In this document: in pieces, positions 31,245 to 35,922 of the stretch
How the letters are laid out: each line of letters starts with the position of its first letter
Position numbering within the stretch: the first letter of the stretch is position 1
Source: an uncultured Oscillospiraceae bacterium
Lineage (GTDB): Bacteria; Bacillota; Clostridia; Oscillospirales; Oscillospiraceae
Reading direction: 5' to 3'
Assembly (NCBI GenBank): GCA_947627285.1
Contig: CANQVL010000030.1
Location: 1 to 35,922 of the forward strand
Length of the DNA: 35,922 nt
Translations under genes and position numbers: made by a program
Notes under the pieces: generated by a model
What the model was told of the DNA's origin: nothing
Database searches by the model: none
Seen by the model: only the letters and a program-made list of their open reading frames with translations

Positions 31245-31808
31245 ATGGCAGATTCACAGATAACCCTCCGCCTTGCCCGTCCGGAGGACGCCCGCGCGCT
31301 TCTGGACATATATTCCTGGTACGTGGAGAACACCACCGTCACCTTCGAGTATGAGGTCCCCTCCGTCGAGGAATTCGCCCGGCGCATAACCGACACCCTT
31401 CGGAGCTACCCGTATCTGGTCGCCCTGCGCGGCGGGGAGATCGTGGGCTACGCCTACGCCGGCAGGTTCCGGGAGCGCGCCGCCTACGACTGGTGCTGTG
31501 AGGCCAGCGTCTACGTGCGCCGGGATATGCACCGTCTGGGCATAGGCCGGCTCCTTTACCAGGAGCTTGAGCGGATACTCCGCCTCCAGAATATAGCCAG
31601 CATCGACGCCTGCATCTCCCACCCCAACAAGGACAGCATAAAATTCCACTCCTCCCTGGATTTCGAGCGCGTCGCCCGCTTCTCCAAATGCGCCTGGAAA
31701 ATGGGCCGCTGGGTGGACGTGATATGGATGCAAAAGATCCTCCGCGACGATGATACGGAGCCGGAGCCATTTATTCCGTTTTCGCAAAAGGGCGATGCCC
31801 TTTTGTGA
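31245..31808 (+). CDS. GNAT N-acetyltransferase, phosphinothricin-acetyltransferase type
   Basis: 187 residues from the ATG at 31245, which has AAGGGGT upstream. Pattern typical of the Pat/Bar-like subgroup: LRLARPEDARALLDIYSWYVENTTVTFEYEVPS, then YPYLVALRGGEIVGYAYAGRFRERAAYDW, then ASVYVRRDMHRLGIGRLLY (acetyl-CoA pyrophosphate loop) and HPNKDSIKFHSSLDFE. It acetylates a small amine, but the real substrate is unknown. The last ten codons and the stop lie inside hairpin 1 of repeat copy C, so the repeat supplies the C-terminus. Confidence 0.88.
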   Translation: MADSQITLRLARPEDARALLDIYSWYVENTTVTFEYEVPSVEEFARRITDTLRSYPYLVALRGGEIVGYAYAGRFRERAAYDWCCEASVYVRRDMHRLGIGRLLYQELERILRLQNIASIDACISHPNKDSIKFHSSLDFERVARFSKCAWKMGRWVDVIWMQKILRDDDTEPEPFIPFSQKGDALL

Positions 31809-32148
31809 AAACGGGGAGGACGTGCGAAAAAATTTCTGGAAATGTCTGCGGACATTTCCAGAAATTTTTTCTGCTGTTTTGCTGCGCGCACGCCCTCGTC
31901 GTCGCGGAAGTCGCTTAACCTCGCCCCCTCGTCCTCGCTCGAGCCGCTTTACTTCGGGCTCCCTATGGTCGCCCTCAGGCGCAGGCTCGGCTCGTCCTCT
32001 CCCCAACAGGCTTTCGCCTGTCGGGGTCCCCCTATGGCAGGGCTCAGGCGCTGACTTCGCTCCTCCTCTCCCCACGCAATCATGATTGCGTGGGGACCCC
32101 CATATGGGCGCACGCTTGCAAAACATAAGGTGATTTTTCCGGCGGCAT
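31776..32148 (+). repeat. Structured intergenic repeat, copy C, expanded and cut
   Basis: Hairpin 1 at 31776-31814 has an 18-base stem with one G-U pair. Linker CGTGCG follows. Hairpin 2 at 31826-31871 has a perfect 21-base stem and TGCG loop at 31847-31850. Core arms GTTTTGC are at 31876-31882 and GCAAAAC at 32118-32124. Between the arms, a roughly 210-base insert replaces the few bases of the other copies. The tail hairpin starts (TTTTTCCGGCG) but its right arm is missing after about 32148, where the mobile element begins. Confidence 0.75.
31961..32098 (+). repeat. Two tandem 69-base units, each with its own hairpin
   Basis: Units start at CCCTATGG (31961 and 32030). They share CTCAGGCGC, a GCTC-TCCTCTCCCC stretch and a closing GGGG-CCC. 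The hairpin part differs: the first has an imperfect ACAGGC/GCCTGT stem, the second a perfect 26-base palindrome at 32070-32095 with centre ATCATGAT. They lie inside the core of repeat copy C. Confidence 0.75.
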
Positions 32149-32205
32149 CTACTCGTGGGTATAGAGAAACATTGTGAACCTGCCTAACTATAAATTCTTC
32201 CGGTC

Positions 32206-32233
32206 AGGAGCCTGTGGTGATGCACAGGCTCCT
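32206..32233. repeat. Hairpin near the large recombinase stop, shared with 19169-19196
   Basis: An 11-base stem AGGAGCCTGTG/CACAGGCTCCT with a six-base loop, just after the recombinase stop. There is no T-run. Ten stem bases are the same as in the tldE terminator next to the small recombinase. Confidence 0.6.
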
Positions 32234-32242
32234 TGGTGTATG

Positions 32243-33556
32243 TCATGCTATTTCCAAATCCAGCTCTGCGACTTGTATGAGGATGTCCTCCAGCTCCTGG
32301 GGCATGTCGTCTAGGATGCCGATATCACGGTAGTGGATGACGATCTCTTGGGGAGCGCTGCGGGAATACTTTTTGGCCCGTTCGCCTACTTCAACGCGTT
32401 TGATGAAGGTGTGGAGGAGCTCCGGGGTCAGTTCGTTTATCTCCGTGTACTTTCGGGCGTTGTCCAGGAAACGGTCGAAGTTGGAGGTGGAGTCCTTCAA
32501 GTTTTGTAAGCGGGCGGTCAGGTCTGGAAGGGCGGTTTTGATGCTCTCCTGCTCTGAGGTGTACTCGGTGGACAGGATTCTGTACTGTTCGTCGGGGATT
32601 CGGCCAAGAACGTTGTCCTCATAGAGACGTTTGAACAGGGACATGAGCTCTGATTGGCGCTTGGCCATAGCGGAGATTTGTTTCTCCAGAGATCGCATTT
32701 CCTTTTGCGATTCCTTTGTGCGCTTCTTTCCGATGTATTCCGCAAACCTGCGCTCGTTTTGCCTCGCGAAGTGGGTGATGCGGCGGAGGTCGTCAAGGAC
32801 AATGGCGTAGAGGTCTTCTTCCCGGATGCTGTGGACCGAGCAGGTGGTTTTGCTGTTCTTGCGGTAATTGGAGCATATGAACCGGGCTTTGGCCTCTTTC
32901 TCCCCGTGGGTCCGGTGGTACGTCATCACCGCCCCGCAATCTCTGCAGTAGACGAGGCCGGAGAAAAGGCTTGGCTCCTTGAATTTTGTGTATCTCCGCT
33001 TGTGCCTGCGGTTGTCCTGCACGATCTCCCATGTCTGCCTGTCGATGAGCGGCTCATGCGTTCCCTCGAAACGGAACTGTTCGGATTCCGGGCGTTGGAC
33101 TGTCTTCTTGTTCTTGTAGGAAATGGTGGTCGTCTTCATGTTGACCGTCACACCCAGGTATGTCTCGTTGCCCAGGATGTTTGTGATCGTGGTGGGGGAC
33201 CATGCGTAGGGCCTTGAGGTGTCGAGGCCGGTGAGCTTCACGCCATACTTCTCATAGCAGAAGTAGGACGGTGTGGGGACCTGGTCCGCCTCAAGCTGTT
33301 TCGCGATCTTGGACGGGCCCAGTCCCTCAGCACAGAGGGCGAAGATGCGTTTGACCACCGGGGCCGTGTCCGGGTCGGGGACGATGTGCCGCTTGGGGTC
33401 CTCCGGGTCCTTCATGTAACCGTAGAGAGGGCGGCTGGCGATCCGCGCGCCGGTCTGGGCCTTGATCTTCACCACGGCCCGGCCCTTGTTGCTACAATCC
33501 TTGCAGTAGAACTCGTTAGTCAATCTTACATAAAGAATGACATCATAGCAGTGCAT
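32243..33556 (-). CDS. Large serine recombinase lacking its catalytic domain (remnant)
   Basis: 437 residues open, but the N-terminal resolvase domain of about 150 residues is absent. Similarity begins around residue 12 (LTNEFYCKDCSNKGRAVVKIKAQ, normally the end of the catalytic-domain helix). The recombinase domain follows (about 40-140, RPLYGYMKDPEDPKRHIVPDPDTAPVVKRIFALCAEGLGPSKIA). A zinc ribbon (CRDCGAVMTYHR and CSNYRKNSKTTCSVHSI, about 205-250), a coiled coil (about 290-380) and the C-terminal IKRVEVGERAK complete it. It belongs to the TnpX/TndX-type transposon recombinases. Without the catalytic serine it cannot cut DNA. It could still bind att sites. The break lies near 33520, just before the tnpV region. 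Confidence 0.85.
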   Translation of the reverse strand: MHCYDVILYVRLTNEFYCKDCSNKGRAVVKIKAQTGARIASRPLYGYMKDPEDPKRHIVPDPDTAPVVKRIFALCAEGLGPSKIAKQLEADQVPTPSYFCYEKYGVKLTGLDTSRPYAWSPTTITNILGNETYLGVTVNMKTTTISYKNKKTVQRPESEQFRFEGTHEPLIDRQTWEIVQDNRRHKRRYTKFKEPSLFSGLVYCRDCGAVMTYHRTHGEKEAKARFICSNYRKNSKTTCSVHSIREEDLYAIVLDDLRRITHFARQNERRFAEYIGKKRTKESQKEMRSLEKQISAMAKRQSELMSLFKRLYEDNVLGRIPDEQYRILSTEYTSEQESIKTALPDLTARLQNLKDSTSNFDRFLDNARKYTEINELTPELLHTFIKRVEVGERAKKYSRSAPQEIVIHYRDIGILDDMPQELEDILIQVAELDLEIA

Positions 33557-33614
33557 TGGCGGTCGATTACCTCCGGTGAAGCGGTGGCAACATCATAATA
33601 TGGAGGAAAAAGAC

Positions 33615-34001
33615 ATGAGCGAATTGAAATTGAGAGTTCACGACAACACGAACGGCCTTGATTACGTCCTCGCCGGAGACTACTACATCCCGGCTATCGA
33701 ACTGCTGGATAACGATTCCCGCCCCATCGGAAAATGGGGACGGATGCACAGGGCATATCTGGAGGAAACGAACCAGTCAATGCTCAACCATTTGATTCTG
33801 ACAGGCAAGCTGTACACTTATCTTGCCGACATCAACGAACAGGCACAGGAACGCTGTCAGCTTATCATCCGGCAGATGACCAGAGCCGAGGGCGTGGATA
33901 AAGATTTGAAACGCCGGTCACAGTGGGAATGGATTCAAGCCATGAGCAGCATCGTCAGCCGTGCGGAGGAAATAATCAGGAACGAGATGATTTATGTGTA
34001 A
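33615..34001 (+). CDS. tnpV: TnpV-type transposon-encoded protein
   Basis: 128 residues. MSELKLRVHDNTNGLDYVLAGDYYIPAIEL and WGRMHRAYLEETNQSMLNHLILTGKLYTYLADINEQAQER match the TnpV family of Tn4451-like elements. The function is unknown. GGAGG lies eight bases before the ATG. It is divergent from the truncated recombinase, which suggests that tnpV arrived with a second element or a rearrangement. Confidence 0.85.
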   Translation: MSELKLRVHDNTNGLDYVLAGDYYIPAIELLDNDSRPIGKWGRMHRAYLEETNQSMLNHLILTGKLYTYLADINEQAQERCQLIIRQMTRAEGVDKDLKRRSQWEWIQAMSSIVSRAEEIIRNEMIYV

Positions 34002-34016
34002 TATGCCTTGATTCAA

Positions 34017-34055
34017 CTGGCAAGGGTGTGAATGAAATAGTCACCCCCTTGCCAG
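34017..34055 (+). other. Hairpin downstream of tnpV
   Basis: A 15-base stem with one mismatch (CTGGCAAGGG and CCCTTGCCAG arms) and a nine-base loop, 16 bases after the tnpV stop. No T-run follows, so termination is uncertain. Confidence 0.5.
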
Positions 34056-34159
34056 GCCTTGGAGCATCGCCAAGCGGTAACGCTTATTTCATAGTAACGT
34101 TTTGCAAACGTGGAAACCTCGCAAATACGGCGATACAGAAACATAATATCAACAGAGGC

Positions 34160-34186
34160 GGCCAAGCGATTGGCCACTTTTTTTTG
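34160..34186 (+). terminator. Intrinsic terminator in the tnpV-GntR gap
   Basis: Stem GGCCAA/TTGGCC with loop GCGA, then AC and eight T. The gap 34002-34375 otherwise holds the hairpin at 34017-34055, a small stem GTTCCG/CGGAAC at 34270-34285 and the promoter at 34302-34330. I see no gene in it. Confidence 0.85.
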
Positions 34187-34301
34187 TTGTGCCATATAAT
34201 ATTTAGAATATCTTATACCAGCATCCAAAACGCAAAAGGCCAAACTCCAATACCAACTGATGGCATTTTGTTCCGCTTACGGAACAGATTACATAAACAT
34301 A

Positions 34302-34330
34302 TTGACAACGATGTGCCTATTGGTTATAAT
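34302..34330 (+). promoter_or_regulatory. Perfect sigma-A promoter of the GntR-ABC operon
   Basis: TTGACA at 34302-34307, 17-base spacer, TATAAT at 34325-34330. Just downstream, ATGTT-AA-AACAT (34335-34346) is a small inverted repeat at the expected transcript start, a candidate operator for the GntR protein. Confidence 0.92.
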
Positions 34331-34375
34331 GTGTATGTTAAAACATCACATCAAAGGAAAGGAGAAAGGGGTTTA

Positions 34376-34750
34376 TTGAAAATACTGATTTCAAACACTT
34401 CCGATACACCCTTATACCAGCAGATTAAAGATCAAATCAAAGACGCCATTCTGAAAGAAGAATTGGTTGAGGGGGACGCACTTCCCTCTATCCGTGCTTT
34501 TGCAGAAAATCTGAAGGTTAGCGTCCTGACAATCAGGCGGGTATATGAGGAATTGGAGCAAGAGGGATTCATAGTAAGTCAAGTAGGAATAGGCACGTTT
34601 GTATCTACCAGTAATCTTGAATTACTCCGCGATTCCAAACGACGCCTTGTGGAACAAAAAATGCTGGATATGATAAAGACGGCAAAATCATTAAAAATCA
34701 GTAAGGAAGAATTAAATGCCATGATGGATATTCTTTACGAGGAGGATTGA
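34376..34750 (+). CDS. GntR family regulator, YtrA subfamily
   Basis: 124 residues from a TTG at 34376, which has an AAAGGAGAAAGGGG site. The winged helix covers about 8-75: TPLYQQIKDQIKDAILKEELVEGDALPSIRAFAENLKVSVLTIRRVYEELEQEGFIVSQVGIGTFVS. The short C-terminal helix pair, with no metabolite-binding domain, is the YtrA layout. These proteins usually repress their own ABC transporter operon and respond to envelope stress or antibiotics. It ends one base before the ABC gene. Confidence 0.92.
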   Translation: MKILISNTSDTPLYQQIKDQIKDAILKEELVEGDALPSIRAFAENLKVSVLTIRRVYEELEQEGFIVSQVGIGTFVSTSNLELLRDSKRRLVEQKMLDMIKTAKSLKISKEELNAMMDILYEED

Positions 34751-34751
34751 G

Positions 34752-35609
34752 ATGAACGATATTTTGACGGTCAACGGCTTAAATAAGTCGTATGGCAATT
34801 TCTCTTTGAAAGATGTGACATTCTCTTTGCCGGAGGGGTGTATCACAGGTTTTATTGGCGTCAATGGAGCTGGAAAAACAACAACGTTACGGACGCTTTT
34901 AGGTCTGACGAGCAAGATGTCCGGGCACATTTCGTTTTTCGGTCTTGACATGGATAAGAACGAAAGACAAATCAAAGACCGCATTGGTATCGTTTTAGAC
35001 GACGGGTGCTTTTACGACGAACTTTCGTTAGCTGAAATGAAAAGTGTCATTTCGTCTGCGTACACTTCATGGTCTGAACAGGATTTTAGGCGGTACATGG
35101 ATGTGTTTTCGCTTGACCCAAGGCAAAAGATCAATACCCTTTCTAAAGGTATGAAAATGAAGTATGCGCTTGCACTGGCTCTTTCTCATAACGCAGAACT
35201 CTTGATTATGGACGAGCCGACAAGTGGACTTGACCCGCTGATCAGAAGCCAGCTTCTGAAAACCCTGATTGAATACATGAAGAATGGCGGCAAAGGGGTT
35301 TTCTTTTCGACGCATATCACTTCTGACCTTGATAAAATTGCCGATATGCTCATTATGATTGATAACGGGCGTATCGTCTTTCAAGAGGAAAAGGACACTT
35401 TGCTTGACACATATCGGATTGTCAAAGGCGATAGTCGGTCTTTATCAACTGATGTACGCAAGCTCTTTTTATCTATATCGGAAACTGATTTTGGATTTAC
35501 AGGGATTACAAAGCAAATATCCGAAGTACGGTCTTATATTCCCGACGTTATGGTTGAGCGTCCGACGATTGAGGATATTATGCTTGGGAATATCGGAGGT
35601 GAAAAATGA
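34752..35609 (+). CDS. ABC transporter ATP-binding protein
   Basis: 285 residues. Walker A GVNGAGKTT near 37-45, signature LSKGMKMK near 133, Walker B LLIMDEPTSGLD near 153, switch His in FFSTHITSDLDKIADM. It resembles the YtrB/BcrA-type exporters that go with YtrA-like regulators. It overlaps the permease gene by four bases. Confidence 0.93.
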   Translation: MNDILTVNGLNKSYGNFSLKDVTFSLPEGCITGFIGVNGAGKTTTLRTLLGLTSKMSGHISFFGLDMDKNERQIKDRIGIVLDDGCFYDELSLAEMKSVISSAYTSWSEQDFRRYMDVFSLDPRQKINTLSKGMKMKYALALALSHNAELLIMDEPTSGLDPLIRSQLLKTLIEYMKNGGKGVFFSTHITSDLDKIADMLIMIDNGRIVFQEEKDTLLDTYRIVKGDSRSLSTDVRKLFLSISETDFGFTGITKQISEVRSYIPDVMVERPTIEDIMLGNIGGEK

Positions 35610-35922
35610 TGTTGTTCGCCCTACTTAAAAAGGATTTTCTGATTGTCAAAAAATATGTACTGATTATGCTTTCGTTTATTTTTCTTATTCCGCCGTTCAT
35701 GCGGTGGCGGACGCCGGAGTTTACAGGAGCTTTTGGCTTTATTCTTTCCGTCATTTTTGCCGTCCTTATGCTGCTGCAATATGTGTCTCTGAAAGAGTAT
35801 CAATTTCCCAAAGCCGCGACATTATTATGTGCCACACCGTTTACGCGGAAAGAAATGGTCTTGTCAAAATACATTTTCTGCATGGCAATCTATGTGATCT
35901 GCTGTATCGCTTTTGGGATTGA
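35606..35922 (+). CDS. ABC-2 type permease (N-terminal part, cut by the right edge)
   Basis: 105 codons are visible. It starts MMLFALLKKDFLIVKKYVLI, then has membrane segments at about 17-32, 43-60 and 90-105. KEYQFPKAATLLCATPFTRKEMVLSKY is the usual cytoplasmic loop of ABC-2 permeases. GGAGGTG lies upstream. It should form a transporter with the ATP-binding protein; the substrate is unknown. Confidence 0.9.
   Translation, partial: MMLFALLKKDFLIVKKYVLIMLSFIFLIPPFMRWRTPEFTGAFGFILSVIFAVLMLLQYVSLKEYQFPKAATLLCATPFTRKEMVLSKYIFCMAIYVICCIAFGI

Larger units (their letters stand above)
32148..35922. mobile_element. Left part of a Tn4451-like or ICE-derived element
   Basis: The left boundary is inferred from the break in repeat copy C at about 32148. 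It contains a truncated large serine recombinase at the end, tnpV, and a GntR-ABC transporter cargo with lower GC than the chromosome. The right end is outside the window. Confidence 0.6.

Noticed and set aside
31254-32126. Minus-strand 290-residue open frame
   Set aside because: Antisense to the GNAT gene and to repeat copy C.
34013-34243. Minus-strand 76-residue frame in the tnpV-GntR gap
   Set aside because: It spans a terminator and a hairpin and has no ribosome site or recognisable features.

Overview
The window looks like chromosome of a GC-rich anaerobic Firmicute, probably an Oscillospirales/Clostridia gut-type bacterium. This is inferred from the gene families (two U32 genes, an RsgI-like anti-sigma factor, an SLH protein, a Tn4451-type tnpV), consensus sigma-A promoters with 17-base spacers, and AGGAGG ribosome binding sites. 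No marker gene fixes the genus. Almost all genes from 1 to 30.9 kb lie on the minus strand. GC content drops visibly at 16.9-18.5 kb and from 33.6 kb to the right edge, which suggests acquired DNA.

Layout from left to right: the start of a class I dihydroorotase gene (cut by the window edge); a class III aminotransferase with an SCP2-like partner; an ECF sigma factor and its membrane anti-sigma factor with four PepSY repeats; a 0.8-kb gene-free island of strong hairpins; a complete F-type ATP synthase operon (atpZ, subunit I, a, c, b, delta, alpha, gamma, beta, epsilon) with its own perfect promoter; two overlapping U32 RNA-hydroxylase genes (RlhA-like and TrhP-like); an AT-rich STAS-APH kinase fusion; a damaged small serine recombinase; tldD/tldE; tRNA-Val and tRNA-Arg; and a five-gene cell-envelope operon (MBOAT acyltransferase, AlgX-like protein, lipoprotein, SLH-transglutaminase, VanX-like M15D peptidase). 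Next come a HIT protein, a small zinc-ribbon membrane protein and a GNAT acetyltransferase. From about 32.15 kb to the right edge there is a mobile element with an N-terminally truncated large serine recombinase, tnpV, and a GntR-ABC transporter cargo.

The two most interesting signals are not ordinary genes. First, between the STAS-kinase gene and the small serine recombinase there are two sites in inverted orientation (about 18365-18390 and 18501-18526). They are built like serine-invertase crossover sites: 12-base half-sites around a 2-base centre. They enclose a near-consensus promoter that now points away from the kinase. Flipping the roughly 137-base segment would aim it at a 36-codon ORF and the kinase, so this is a candidate phase-variable promoter switch, although the recombinase copy here is damaged. 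Second, three intergenic copies (22.4, 30.9 and 31.8 kb) of a structured repeat share short invariant motifs and an invariant TGCG loop, while their stems change in sequence but stay paired. This covariation points to selection on structure. The mobile element at the right appears to have inserted into the third copy.

The ATP synthase c subunit carries glutamates at both ion-site positions (E31 and E64 with S65 and Y69). This matches the two-carboxylate rotor described for the Na+-driven enzyme of Fusobacterium nucleatum.
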